Shown in pieces: positions 1 to 9,303 of a stretch of DNA of 64,000 nucleotides. The stretch comes from Ulvibacterium marinum (GTDB taxonomy: Bacteria > Bacteroidota > Bacteroidia > Flavobacteriales > Flavobacteriaceae), in NCBI RefSeq assembly GCF_003626755.1, contig NZ_RBCJ01000002.1:868001-932000 (forward strand). The letters run 5' to 3'. The position numbers and the translations under genes were made by a program. Each line of letters begins with the position of its first letter. The stretch's first letter is position 1. Below the pieces are notes generated by a model, which saw nothing but the letters and a program-made list of their open reading frames with translations, was not told the origin of the DNA and did not search any database.

Positions 1-232
1 TGGTGGTCACCTTAAGTACTTCATGTTCCGTCTGTATGGAGAAACGGGTAATATAATTGCCAAAAAAATCTATCCGTTCCGAAATCTCGGCAGGTTCCGG
101 TGAAATCTCAATAGTGTAATCCAGCAGTTCCTGTCCTTTGGATTTCCGAGGCCTTAATGTTGCAATATTATGACCATAACTTACCGGTGCATTGTACTGA
201 TACTTTGTGGTATGGGTTATGTTAAAGAGCAT
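1..232 (-). CDS. Transglutaminase-like protein, N-terminal part (cut by window edge)
   Basis: The gene starts at an ATG at 230-232 and runs off the left edge, so only about 77 residues are visible. They begin MLFNITHTTKYQYNAPVSYG and match the beta-rich N-terminal region that precedes bacterial transglutaminase-like cysteine-protease cores (Bact_transglu_N type). The catalytic Cys-His-Asp core would lie outside the window and cannot be checked. The start lies 2 bp after the stop of the ATP-grasp/alpha-E gene, so this is the third gene of one minus-strand operon. Its N-terminus resembles the start of the 1106-residue upstream protein (2808-6128), so the operon carries two proteins with this N-terminal module. 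Confidence 0.85.
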   Translation of the reverse strand, partial: MLFNITHTTKYQYNAPVSYGHNIATLRPRKSKGQELLDYTIEISPEPAEISERIDFFGNYITRFSIQTEHEVLKVTT

Positions 233-234
233 GA

Positions 235-2796
235 TCAAATGGGGAAAGACTGTGTGAACAATTGATTTTGCTTATCCGTATGATTAAAATAGGTACTGGT
301 AATTGATTGTGAAGTCTGGTGTAGCAAGTCCGATAGTTCCTCCATCAAAGTGTCCAACGATTCTCTTACAAAATGGTCTTCCGTTCCTGTTTGGGACAAT
401 GTGGCAGCTTCCGCCAAGCTTAGCTTGGCAAAGGCTTCAAAAACAAACTTTTGATAGCTATTTAAATGGTTGTTATGGTTGGATTGGGGCAAGCGGGCTA
501 TATCCTTTTGAAGCCTGTTCAGCATATAGGCCAAAGAGCGGGGATAATCCAAGTCAAGAGCAACCAAGTTCAACACATCTTCCAATTGGATATAGGATCG
601 ATAACTATATCGATAGATATTTAAACTTTCATTACTGATCAGTAGATATTCCAGAAGGTCATATTCGGTGTGGGCGTCATATTTTATAGTTAGAAGAGAA
701 CGGCATTTGACAATAGTCAACATACTCTGTTCCAACTGTAGACCAATAAAGTAGAGCAACAATCCCTGTTGAATCATTATACTTTCCTCAACGAGGCCCA
801 TAAATGCGATTAAACGGGTTATCAACTGATTGAGAACCTTGAGAATGCGGTTCATTGAAGGCTGCTCTTCATCCTGGAAAGACTTCCATAATTTTTGAAT
901 ATCCTCAAAAACACGCCACATATCCGACGACCACAGGTTCCGAATGGTGTAGTACGAATTACTGAACATACCAATGGTATGTGCCAAACTGCCTACCCTA
1001 TCCTTATCCTTGATAACAGAAAGTATTTCCTTGTAGGGATTTTCCATGGCCTGTGGGCCTTTCTCTGCTTTTTCGGCAAATCCGGGATAGGTACCCATCA
1101 AATGGGTCGTGGTTTTTAGAAGGGTCTTAAGTTTTTCCGAATTTGGTTCCTCATTCGGGTTTTGAATCATGCTCAATTGGCGCATCACCATTCGAATAAA
1201 GCGCGCATTTACCAAAGTACGTCCTACATAGCGCCCTGCCCAATAAAGGTTCTCGGCGGTAAGACTGGGAAGATCTTCCAAGCCGGAGGCCGCAATGGAA
1301 GGTCTCTTTTGCCAAAGCCCAATTTTAGCTTCATTTATGGGTTGATCCTCCAATATCCAAAAATCCTTGCTTGTACCTCCACGCTGATTGGAAACCCGGA
1401 TAGTTTCACGACCGGGAGCAACTCGTACCAATCCACCGGGCATAATACTATAATCGTTTTGAGAGGCAATACAAAAGGCCCGTGTCACCAGATTTCTCGG
1501 TTCGAGGGAATCTTTTATAAAGTTGGGAGCCGTGGAAAAACTAATCCGTTCCTGGGCGACAAACCTGTAGGGCCTTTGTTCAATATTCCTTTTTAACGCG
1601 TCCAATTCCTCTGGGTTAAGAAATTCCCCAAAATGGATACTTTCCCTATTGGTACGATCAATTCTCTTTATGACCAATTTGGATAGGTTCTCAAGAACGT
1701 ATTGTTTTTCTTTCTTTTGACCACACCACCAAGAGGCTATCTGTGGTAAGATAAGGTCTTGGTTTAAAAAATATTTGGCAATATTGGGCATGAAGGGAAT
1801 TAATCCAGGATTCTCCATGACACCACTACCAATCGGATTAATAATGGAAACATTTTTTCTCCGGACTACATCCAACAACCCGGCTACGCCCAAATGAGAA
1901 TCTTCGCGCAGTTCCAACGGGTCAGAAAATGCATCGTCTACCCTTCTAAGAACTACATCGATCTGTTTTAGACCTTGTAGGGATTTCATCCAAAGGAATC
2001 CATCACGTACCACAAGGTCATTGCCTTGAACCAGGGGATAGCCCAGAAAGGAAGATAAATAGGCATGCTCAAAATAGGTTTCGTTATGTGACCCCGGGGT
2101 CAATATCACAATGTTGGGATTCTCTTTTTTTATGGGGGAAGCCTCAACCAACGTTTGATTCAATTCCTGAAAGAAACCGGACAAACGGGTCACGTTCATT
2201 TCGGTATACATTTCTGGCAGGATTCGGCTGGTCGTTGAACGATTTTCCAAAGCGTAACCCATTCCGGACGGCGCCTCAGTACGATCATTGACTACCCATA
2301 AACGCCCATCCGTACCACGAGCCAAATCGGCCGCATAGATGGATAAGAACTTCCGTGTGGTATATTCAATTCCTGAACATTGTCTTAGGAACCCCCTATG
2401 TCCGTAGATAACTTCATGGGGCACGATTCCATTTTTAATCAAGGTGCGCTCTCCATATACATCCTTTAATACCAAATTCAACAATTCGGCCCTTTGCTTC
2501 AAACCAGTCTCCACGGTTTTCCATTCATCCTGATGCAATAAAAAGGGCACCACGTTCAAATTCCATGGACGATGCATTCCCTTTGGGTCATTGTAAACAT
2601 TGTAGGTTACCCCATTTTCGGAAAGGAGCCAGTCAATGTCCTTTTGGCGGCCCATCAACCCATCAACTCCCAATCGGTCAAAACCGGTGAGGAGTTTTTG
2701 CCAATAGGGCCTAACGGTATTTTGTGACGTATACATTTCGTCATATCCTTGGAAGGTACTATAACTATTTAACCAACTTGTCTTTGTTATCGGCAT
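235..2796 (-). CDS. Circularly permuted ATP-grasp / alpha-E domain fusion protein (853 aa)
   Basis: Residues about 30-490 form a circularly permuted ATP-grasp type 2 domain. Recognisable parts are GRLWVVNDRTEAPSGMGYAL near 164-183, a KRIDRTNRES segment near 377 and an R-x-A-P-G-R stretch near 458. From about residue 509 (LPSLTAENLYWAGRYVGR) to the end it is the all-helical alpha-E domain (DUF403). In many bacteria these two parts are separate genes; here they are fused. ATP-grasp enzymes join a carboxylate to an amine, but the substrate of this group is unknown. Comparative genomics links the family to DUF2126 amidoligases and transglutaminase-like proteins, exactly the neighbours seen here (gaps of 11 and 2 bp). 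No signal peptide, so probably cytosolic. The ATG at 2796 is the first in frame. Confidence 0.9.
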   Translation of the reverse strand: MPITKTSWLNSYSTFQGYDEMYTSQNTVRPYWQKLLTGFDRLGVDGLMGRQKDIDWLLSENGVTYNVYNDPKGMHRPWNLNVVPFLLHQDEWKTVETGLKQRAELLNLVLKDVYGERTLIKNGIVPHEVIYGHRGFLRQCSGIEYTTRKFLSIYAADLARGTDGRLWVVNDRTEAPSGMGYALENRSTTSRILPEMYTEMNVTRLSGFFQELNQTLVEASPIKKENPNIVILTPGSHNETYFEHAYLSSFLGYPLVQGNDLVVRDGFLWMKSLQGLKQIDVVLRRVDDAFSDPLELREDSHLGVAGLLDVVRRKNVSIINPIGSGVMENPGLIPFMPNIAKYFLNQDLILPQIASWWCGQKKEKQYVLENLSKLVIKRIDRTNRESIHFGEFLNPEELDALKRNIEQRPYRFVAQERISFSTAPNFIKDSLEPRNLVTRAFCIASQNDYSIMPGGLVRVAPGRETIRVSNQRGGTSKDFWILEDQPINEAKIGLWQKRPSIAASGLEDLPSLTAENLYWAGRYVGRTLVNARFIRMVMRQLSMIQNPNEEPNSEKLKTLLKTTTHLMGTYPGFAEKAEKGPQAMENPYKEILSVIKDKDRVGSLAHTIGMFSNSYYTIRNLWSSDMWRVFEDIQKLWKSFQDEEQPSMNRILKVLNQLITRLIAFMGLVEESIMIQQGLLLYFIGLQLEQSMLTIVKCRSLLTIKYDAHTEYDLLEYLLISNESLNIYRYSYRSYIQLEDVLNLVALDLDYPRSLAYMLNRLQKDIARLPQSNHNNHLNSYQKFVFEAFAKLSLAEAATLSQTGTEDHFVRESLDTLMEELSDLLHQTSQSITSTYFNHTDKQNQLFTQSFPI

Positions 2797-2807
2797 TCCA
2801 TTTGTGA

Positions 2808-5800
2808 TTACTTCTTTCTTAGATCGGTAACATGTGGAAATTCCGGGTTTATCGGAATCTCCCTGTAGACAAAGGTATTCGAAGCATCCTTAGGTTCCAC
2901 GGTTCTCCCTGAAAAATTTGTTGAAGCTACCGTTTCGGTCGGCAGGATTTCCCCTTGGGTATGCCCAAAGTCCCAAAAACGATTGATTCTCCTTGACTCG
3001 GCCTCATAACTGTTAACGGGATAGGTATCGTAGGACCGCCCCCCTGGATGTGACACAAAGTAGGTACATCCGCCAATGGATTTCTTGTTCCACATATCTA
3101 CAACATCGAATACCAATGGCGTGTCCACACCTATGGTAGGGTGCAAGGCGGACCAGGGCTCCCAGGCCTTATAACGTACCCCGGCTACGAATTCGCCTTT
3201 GATTCCTGTAGGACTCAATTCTACCTTTACCCCATTACAGGTGATATTATATCGCTCCTCGGTAAAGTTCTTTACTTTGATCTGAACCCGTTCTAGGGAA
3301 GAATCCACATAACGGGCGGTTCCCCTACCCGACATTTCCTCACCTAGTACGTTCCAAGGTTCAATGGCCATGCGCAATTCCAATTGCATTGAATCGATTT
3401 CAACCATGCCGTAGAGTGGAAAACGGAACTCAAAGAAGGGGTCGAACCAATCTAATCTAAAGGGATAACCCGCCTCGTTCAATTGGGAAACCACATCCCG
3501 GATATCTTTCTTTACATAGTGTTCCAAAAGGAATTTATCGTGTAGTTCCGTACCCCAGCGCACTAGACCATGTTCGTATGGTTTTTTCCAAAACCAGGAA
3601 ACCAAGGTACGTACCAACAACATTTGCATCAGGCTCATTTGGGCATGTGGCGGCATATCGAACGCTCGTAATTCCAGGATACCCAATCGCCCGGAAGATG
3701 AATCGGGAGAATATAATTTATCAATACAAAACTCCGCACGATGTGTGTTTCCAGTAACATCGGTCAGTAGATGCCGAAAAAGGCGGTCCGTCAACCAAAA
3801 GGGCACCTCCTTGCCTTCCGGAATCCGGGAAAAGGCGATTTCTAGTTCATATAAATTTTCCAAACGTGTTTCATCCACACGTGGCGCTTGACTGGTAGGG
3901 CCTATAAATGCCCCCGAAAATAGATAGGACAGACCAGGATGGTGCTGCCAAAAGGTCAATAAGCTACGTAATAATCGCGGGTCACGTAGTAAAGGACTGT
4001 CCGCCGGAGTAAATCCACCCAAGGTTACATGATTTCCACCTCCAGTTCCGGTATGCTTGCCGTCCAACATAAACTTTTCAGTACCTAACCGGGATTTTTT
4101 AGCCTCATCATAGAGCTTTAAAGTATTATCCGTTAACTCTTGCCAGTTTTTAGCCGGATGTACGTTTACTTCGATAACCCCAGGGTCCGGGGTTACCTTG
4201 AGTACCTCCAAGCGATTATCCCGTGGAGGTTCGTATCCTTCCATAATTACGGGTACTTGAAGTTCCTTTGCCGTCGCCTCAACACTGGACACCAAATCCA
4301 CAAAGGCCTCTGCGCTATCCAAAGGAGGAAGAAAAAGATACAAATTGTTCTCGCGAACCTCTGCACAAATCGCGGTACGCACGTAGGGCTGATTTTTAAA
4401 GGGCTTTAAGGTTGAATCCATCCTCTTGCGAAGGGCCGTTCCATATGGTTTTAAATCGGGTTTTGGTTCAAAAAGTTCCGGTTCAGCAGTCGGTTCGGAA
4501 GGTATTTTTGGGTCTTTGGGAAGGGAGTCCAGTGGTAAGCGCAAACCGATGGGGGAATTCCCTGGGGTCAGGAACAGATGTTTACTTCGGAATTCCCAAG
4601 GATTGGTAATCCATTTCGCTGCCTTTTCGGCCAAGGGAAACACATGACCTACCTCTTTTCCGATACCCTGTTCCAGTACTTCTCCTAATTTTCTCCGAAG
4701 GGCAGTATCTTTTTTATTGTATTGCTTGGGGTCTATATCCACTGGCAACCTGCCTTCCTCCCATAGGAAATAAAAGGCATCCTCATATGCAGACAGAATG
4801 CTATTATCCGGACACTTTAGGTATTGGGCCAAGGTCTTGAGAAAGGTCAACGTAATTCCATCCGGCAGTTCATGGGTGTCCGTAAATGTCGCCAACCATT
4901 TGGGATCTTTCCAAATAGGTTCACCATCCTTGCGCCAATGTACTCCAATTTGCCATCGGGGCAATGGTTCCCCGGGATACCATTTGCCTTGGGCATGATG
5001 TAGTATTCCCCCTCTACCAAATGTTTCCAACAGTCTTCGAGAAAGGGAACTGGCTAGTTTCCGTTTATGCTTACCATCGGCCTCGGTGTTCCATTCCTCG
5101 GATTCCATATCATCCACGGAGACAAAGGTAGGTTCCCCACCCATGGTAAGACGTACATCATTTTGCTGTAGCTCTTCCTCAACGGCAAATCCCAAATTAT
5201 AGATGGCGTTCCATTGATCCTCTGTATAGGGTTTGGTCACCCGCGGGGATTCAAAGATTCGGGTTACGGAATTGTCGAATTCAAATTGCGTCTCACAGGG
5301 TTCCGTAAAACCGGAAACAGGAGCGGCGCTTTCGAATGATGGGGTACAGGCAAGAGGAATATGTCCTTCACCAGCCAATAGGCCAGATGTGGCGTCCAGA
5401 CCAATCCACCCTGCCCCTGGCAAATACACTTCGGCCCAGGCATGAAGATCCGTAAAGTCGGCCTCGGGCCCGGAAGGGCCGTCCAATGATTTTTCGTCCG
5501 CCTTCATCTGTACCAAATACCCGGAGACGAAACGAGCAGCCAAGCCCAAATGACGTAATATTTGAACCGTAAGCCATGCAAAATCGCGACACGAGCCCAG
5601 GTTATTGCCCAAGGTTTGTTCGCAACTCTGTACACCGGGCTCCATACGGATGGTATAATTAAGGGAGCTATACAAATTCCTGTTCAATTCCGTAAGAAAA
5701 TCTATTGTGCGGCGTGGGGTCTGGTCAATTTTCTTCAACCATTCCTTCAACAAAGGACCTTCTTCGGTGATTTCCAAATAGGGCAGCAATTCTTTTTTTT

Positions 5801-6128
5801 GAGCATCGGAATACCCAAATGGAAAATCCTCTACCGCTTCTTCCACAAAAAAATCAAATGGGTTAATGGTCTTCATATCGGCGATAATTTCAACCTCAAT
5901 TGAAAGCTCATTTGTCTTTTCAGGAAAGACGAGCCGAGCCAGATAATTGCCGAAGGGATCTTGTTGCCAATTAAAAAAATGTTCCTCAGGTTTTATTTTA
6001 ATGGAATAGGCCTCTATGGGCGTTCTGCTATGGGGAGCGGGCCGCAGACGAAAGATATGTGGAGAGAGCTTTACCCGACGGTCATAGCTATATTTGGTTT
6101 TGTGGGATATTGCAACTTTTAAAGCCAT
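2808..6128 (-). CDS. Transglutaminase-like / DUF2126 putative amidoligase fusion (1106 aa)
   Basis: Three parts are visible. Residues 1-100 are a transglutaminase-associated beta domain. Residues about 150-260 are a transglutaminase/protease-like core with a complete Cys180-His229-Asp245 triad (contexts GSCRDFAWL, DLHAWAEV, WIGLDATSG). From about 322 (NDVRLTMGGEPTFVS) to the C-terminus is DUF2126, assigned to the glutamine-synthetase-like COOH-NH2 ligase superfamily, with a Gly-rich HTGTGGGNHVTLGG motif near 700. The protein could therefore both make and cut amide bonds; the substrate is unknown. First gene of a three-gene minus-strand operon, 11 bp before the ATP-grasp/alpha-E gene. No signal peptide is seen. 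Family assignment is firm; function is prediction only. Confidence 0.9.
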   Translation of the reverse strand: MALKVAISHKTKYSYDRRVKLSPHIFRLRPAPHSRTPIEAYSIKIKPEEHFFNWQQDPFGNYLARLVFPEKTNELSIEVEIIADMKTINPFDFFVEEAVEDFPFGYSDAQKKELLPYLEITEEGPLLKEWLKKIDQTPRRTIDFLTELNRNLYSSLNYTIRMEPGVQSCEQTLGNNLGSCRDFAWLTVQILRHLGLAARFVSGYLVQMKADEKSLDGPSGPEADFTDLHAWAEVYLPGAGWIGLDATSGLLAGEGHIPLACTPSFESAAPVSGFTEPCETQFEFDNSVTRIFESPRVTKPYTEDQWNAIYNLGFAVEEELQQNDVRLTMGGEPTFVSVDDMESEEWNTEADGKHKRKLASSLSRRLLETFGRGGILHHAQGKWYPGEPLPRWQIGVHWRKDGEPIWKDPKWLATFTDTHELPDGITLTFLKTLAQYLKCPDNSILSAYEDAFYFLWEEGRLPVDIDPKQYNKKDTALRRKLGEVLEQGIGKEVGHVFPLAEKAAKWITNPWEFRSKHLFLTPGNSPIGLRLPLDSLPKDPKIPSEPTAEPELFEPKPDLKPYGTALRKRMDSTLKPFKNQPYVRTAICAEVRENNLYLFLPPLDSAEAFVDLVSSVEATAKELQVPVIMEGYEPPRDNRLEVLKVTPDPGVIEVNVHPAKNWQELTDNTLKLYDEAKKSRLGTEKFMLDGKHTGTGGGNHVTLGGFTPADSPLLRDPRLLRSLLTFWQHHPGLSYLFSGAFIGPTSQAPRVDETRLENLYELEIAFSRIPEGKEVPFWLTDRLFRHLLTDVTGNTHRAEFCIDKLYSPDSSSGRLGILELRAFDMPPHAQMSLMQMLLVRTLVSWFWKKPYEHGLVRWGTELHDKFLLEHYVKKDIRDVVSQLNEAGYPFRLDWFDPFFEFRFPLYGMVEIDSMQLELRMAIEPWNVLGEEMSGRGTARYVDSSLERVQIKVKNFTEERYNITCNGVKVELSPTGIKGEFVAGVRYKAWEPWSALHPTIGVDTPLVFDVVDMWNKKSIGGCTYFVSHPGGRSYDTYPVNSYEAESRRINRFWDFGHTQGEILPTETVASTNFSGRTVEPKDASNTFVYREIPINPEFPHVTDLRKK

Positions 6129-6342
6129 GTGGTATAGTTTCTATAGTGAAAGATAGGGGCAAATATTAAGAAAATCGAGCAATTGAGAGACAATCGTTTA
6201 ACTTTTTATCCATTGGAAATTAACCCCATATATTTTTGGGGAATTAACAATCTTAAAGGATTTTGGATCCCTAAAAGAGGGATTGATTTCTAATGCAGCA
6301 TGTTTTTAATAGAGTACACTTTTTAAGAAGGCAAGAGATTGG

Positions 6343-6350
6343 TATCTTTG
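6343..6350 (+). promoter_or_regulatory. Putative -7 element for the ArsC-like gene
   Basis: TATCTTTG matches the Bacteroidota TAnnTTTG -7 box and lies about 70 bp before the ArsC-like start codon. The -33 position has only TTT rather than TTG, so strength is uncertain. Confidence 0.45.
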
Positions 6351-6422
6351 TTTTTCACCGAACAGAAACTGGCAAACTCATTTTACGGTTACCCTTGCTT
6401 CCACATCTAAATCCTTAAAACT

Positions 6423-6764
6423 ATGATTAAAATATACCACAATCCCAGATGCAGAAAGTCCAGGGAGGGACTGGACCTGTTGGAAAAATCCGGAAAGGAA
6501 TTTGAAGTGATAAAATATTTGGAAGATGTACCCACAAAGGAGGAACTTCGCCAGATATTGAGCTGTCTTTCCATTTCCCCTGAAAACCTTGTACGCAAGA
6601 ATGAGGCTATTTGGAAGGAAAAGTTCAGAGGCAAATTGCTCTCCGATGAGGAGATACTTGAAGCTATGATCCAATATCCCAAACTAATTGAGCGGCCTAT
6701 CGTAGTAAAGGGAAACAAAGCGGTAGTCGGCAGACCGCCTGAGCGTATCCAGGAGGTCTTATAG
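6423..6764 (+). CDS. Arsenate reductase / Spx family thioredoxin-fold protein (113 aa)
   Basis: The N-terminus MIKIYHNPRCRKSREGL carries the family's active-site cysteine (Cys9) in an HNPRC context, and the C-terminal half has the RPIVV...VVGRPPE segment typical of glutaredoxin-coupled ArsC-like proteins. Length is normal for the family. Many members are annotated as arsenate reductase without proof, and no ars regulator, ArsB or ArsM gene is nearby, so a general thiol-redox role is equally possible. It stands alone, divergent from the amidoligase operon, with a recognisable -7 box 70 bp upstream. Confidence 0.85.
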   Translation: MIKIYHNPRCRKSREGLDLLEKSGKEFEVIKYLEDVPTKEELRQILSCLSISPENLVRKNEAIWKEKFRGKLLSDEEILEAMIQYPKLIERPIVVKGNKAVVGRPPERIQEVL

Positions 6765-6894
6765 AGATACTGTTCGCTTCTTTAGTTTAAAGTTTAAGAA
6801 TTTGGTATATTTATTGATTGCTTGCTTTAGCAAGGTTTTGGCCAAGGATCGTTGGGCCTTGGGTTGCATTTAGAACACTATAAAACAGAACGTC

Positions 6895-7389
6895 ATGAAA
6901 ACCAATACGCGCTTTCTAATTGCTTTTTTTGTGCTTCTGCTCGCGGGTGCGGAACTGCAAGCGCAATACGGGTATGGAAGAAGGAATGGGTATGGCTACG
7001 GTTATGGAAGGGGCAGAAGTGCTATTCCACAAGCAGATATAACACCTAAAGAACCTGAGCCCAAGACCGCCGAAGAAATAGTGGATGGCGAAATGCCAAA
7101 AATAGCGACAACTTTGGAACTCAATGAATTCGAGACCGCCGTTTTAAGTTCGGTTCTTAAAAAATATCTACAAAAACGTATGGAATTGCGAATTTTGGAG
7201 CTTCCCCCTGATAAAATGCGAGAGGGTATGGCAAAAATCACCGAGCAACAGGATGAGGAACTAAAAGCTGGACTGCCCTTGGAAAAATATGAGGCCTTTG
7301 TTCAACTTCAGAAAGACGGCCTTCAAAAAGCACAAAAGAAGCAAAAAAAGAAAAAGAGAAAAAAGAAGAAATCCAAGGACAAGGAATAG
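6895..7389 (+). CDS. Small exported protein with Gly/Tyr-rich N-terminus and Lys-rich tail (164 aa)
   Basis: A signal peptide (MKTNTRFLIAFFVLLLAG...LQA) is followed by a predicted cleavage just before Gln. The mature protein starts with a Gly-Tyr-Arg-rich low-complexity segment (residues about 24-40), continues with a charged, probably helical region (about 60-140) and ends in a run made mostly of lysine (about 143-164). No catalytic motif is recognised. The two basic ends and a helical middle suggest an envelope or polyanion-binding role, but this is inference. It is followed 32 bp downstream by a strong terminator, so it is probably monocistronic. Confidence 0.75.
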   Translation: MKTNTRFLIAFFVLLLAGAELQAQYGYGRRNGYGYGYGRGRSAIPQADITPKEPEPKTAEEIVDGEMPKIATTLELNEFETAVLSSVLKKYLQKRMELRILELPPDKMREGMAKITEQQDEELKAGLPLEKYEAFVQLQKDGLQKAQKKQKKKKRKKKKSKDKE

Positions 7390-7420
7390 CGGTTTCCTTT
7401 ATATCTCTTTACAAAAAATA

Positions 7421-7447
7421 AAAGAAGCCAAAATGGCTTCTTTTTTT
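7421..7447. terminator. Bidirectional rho-independent terminator
   Basis: A 10-bp stem (AAAGAAGCCA with TGGCTTCTTT) and a 3-nt AAA loop, followed by a T tract on the plus strand and A-rich sequence that gives a T-rich tract on the minus strand. It separates the Gly/Tyr-rich gene from the convergent small membrane-protein gene; the minus-strand stop codon lies inside its T tract. Confidence 0.85.
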
Positions 7448-7619
7448 ATGCTTCTCTCTTGGCCTTCTTAGCCTCTCTTTTTTCTTTGAAGAGCTCTATC
7501 AAGTTACCTGTCAACCAATACGGAACAACAAAGACCAATAAAAAAATCATCAACCAAAAGCCTATGGTTAAAATGGTCAAAAAAGCTAGGAATCCCAAAT
7601 ACTGGTCAAATTCGAACAT
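7446..7619 (-). CDS. Small membrane protein of unknown function (57 aa)
   Basis: Starting at ATG 7619 the product reads MFEFDQYLGFLAFLTILTIG and continues with a hydrophobic stretch long enough for one or two membrane spans (residues about 8-45), then a charged C-terminus rich in Lys, Arg and Glu. The reading frame extends upstream to 7670, but the internal Met gives a more plausible small membrane protein. It ends in a strong bidirectional terminator. An overlapping plus-strand frame exists but looks like a shadow. No family recognised. Confidence 0.6.
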   Translation of the reverse strand: MFEFDQYLGFLAFLTILTIGFWLMIFLLVFVVPYWLTGNLIELFKEKREAKKAKREA

Positions 7620-7747
7620 ATCTCTCGTTTTAACGATACAAAGATAGTTTGAAAAATAGGAATATTGCAAATTGAAATCAAAAAAATATCATCCTTACTA
7701 TTGCTGATTTTTTGAAGAGTCTCAATGGAAATAAAACCGCTAAGGCG

Positions 7748-7755
7748 TACCTTTG
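7748..7755 (+). promoter_or_regulatory. Putative -7 element of fumC; decides the start codon
   Basis: TACCTTTG is a perfect match to TAnnTTTG. It lies inside the longest possible fumC frame (which could start at 7725) and 24 bp before the ATG at 7779, so translation from 7725 would need a transcript starting further upstream. No clear -33 TTG is present. Confidence 0.5.
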
Positions 7756-7778
7756 TAATAAATCAAATCACTTTAAAA

Positions 7779-9176
7779 ATGAGCTTTAGAATAGAAAAAG
7801 ACACCATGGGTGAGGTAAAGGTACCTTCGGACAAATACTGGGGTGCTCAAACGGAGCGTTCAAGAAATAATTTTAAAATAGGGCCATCGGGATCCATGCC
7901 CTTGGACATCGTATATGGTTTTGCCTATTTAAAAAAGGCGGCGGCCTTTGCCAATCATGAGTTGGGTGTACTTTCCGAAGAAAAAAGGGATTTGATTGCC
8001 AAGGTCTGCGATGAGATCTTAAACAGGCAGCATGATAGCCAATTTCCACTGGTCATTTGGCAGACCGGTTCGGGCACTCAAAGCAATATGAACGTAAACG
8101 AGGTGATCGCAAACAGGGCCCATGAAATTGCCGGAAATACAATAGGTGAAGGTGAAAAGACTATTCAGCCTAATGATGACGTCAATAAATCACAGTCCTC
8201 CAATGATACATTTCCTACTGGAATGCACATCGCGGCATATAAAAAAGTAGTTGAGACCACAATTCCCGGGGTGACCCAACTTAGGGAGACATTACATAAA
8301 AAAGCACAGGAATTTGCAGAAGTAGTAAAAATCGGCAGGACGCATTTGATGGATGCAACACCATTGACCTTGGGGCAGGAGTTTTCTGGTTATGTTTCCC
8401 AGTTAGACCATGGATTAAATGCCTTGAAAAACACTTTAGACCATTTAAGCGAACTGGCTTTGGGGGGTACAGCGGTAGGAACTGGGCTCAATACCCCAAA
8501 AGGTTATGATGTTTTGGTAGCGAAATACATTGCTGAGTTTACAGAGCTCCCCTTTAAGACTGCGAAAAACAAGTTCGAGGCCTTGGCTTCACATGATGCA
8601 ATTGTGGAAAGCCACGGGGCATTGAAGCAATTGGCTGTTTCCTTGAACAAAATTGCCAACGATATTCGCATGATGGCCTCCGGGCCACGGTCAGGTATCG
8701 GGGAAATCATTATCCCCGCCAATGAACCGGGCAGCTCCATTATGCCAGGAAAGGTAAACCCCACCCAATGTGAAGCTCTGACCATGGTCTGCGCACAGGT
8801 TATGGGCAATGATGTGGCCATTACGGTTGGTGGAACACAGGGACATTATGAGTTAAATGTATTTAAACCTGTAATGGCGGCCAATATACTTCAATCTGCC
8901 GAATTGTTGGGAGATGCCTGTGTAAGCTTTGATATAAATTGTGCAGCTGGCATTGAACCGAATCATGAAACTATTAAAACCTTATTGAACAATTCCTTAA
9001 TGCTGGTCACCGCTTTGAACACTAAAATAGGATACTATAAAGCTGCTGAAATTGCCAATACGGCCCATAAAAATGGAACGACACTCAAGGAAGAGGCCAT
9101 TAATTTGGGGTATGTTACTTCGGATGAATATGATGCGTGGGTAAAACCTGAAGATATGGTGGGTAGCCTTAAATAG
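7779..9176 (+). CDS. fumC: Class II fumarate hydratase (465 aa)
   Basis: This enzyme interconverts fumarate and malate in the citric acid cycle, in the cytosol. The sequence starts [20 protein letters not shown] and contains the class II hallmarks [30 protein letters not shown], and the superfamily signature [13 protein letters not shown] near residue 318. Full family length. A longer frame starting at 7725 was rejected because a -7 promoter box lies within it and the family's N-terminus begins at the chosen ATG. It is followed by a perfect palindromic terminator and is monocistronic. Confidence 0.96.
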   Translation: MSFRIEKDTMGEVKVPSDKYWGAQTERSRNNFKIGPSGSMPLDIVYGFAYLKKAAAFANHELGVLSEEKRDLIAKVCDEILNRQHDSQFPLVIWQTGSGTQSNMNVNEVIANRAHEIAGNTIGEGEKTIQPNDDVNKSQSSNDTFPTGMHIAAYKKVVETTIPGVTQLRETLHKKAQEFAEVVKIGRTHLMDATPLTLGQEFSGYVSQLDHGLNALKNTLDHLSELALGGTAVGTGLNTPKGYDVLVAKYIAEFTELPFKTAKNKFEALASHDAIVESHGALKQLAVSLNKIANDIRMMASGPRSGIGEIIIPANEPGSSIMPGKVNPTQCEALTMVCAQVMGNDVAITVGGTQGHYELNVFKPVMAANILQSAELLGDACVSFDINCAAGIEPNHETIKTLLNNSLMLVTALNTKIGYYKAAEIANTAHKNGTTLKEEAINLGYVTSDEYDAWVKPEDMVGSLK

Positions 9177-9253
9177 TCTGGACTTCGTTTTCTCCAACGG
9201 AAGTCGGAATAGAATTAGGTATATCCAGGAACAGGTTTTCAGAAACAAAAAAA

Positions 9254-9277
9254 GGGTCGATTCTTAAGAATCGACCC
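9254..9277. terminator. Bidirectional terminator between fumC and the coiled-coil protein gene
   Basis: A 24-bp perfect inverted repeat, arm GGGTCGATTCTT and its exact complement, flanked by A-rich sequence on the left and CTCTTTGT on the right. It separates two convergent genes and can serve both. Confidence 0.85.
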
Positions 9278-9303
9278 CTCTTTGTATTAATGGATAGTGT
9301 ATA

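Noticed and set aside
7725-7778. Longer N-terminus of fumarase
   Set aside because: A -7 promoter box (7748-7755) lies within it and the class II family starts at the chosen ATG 7779.
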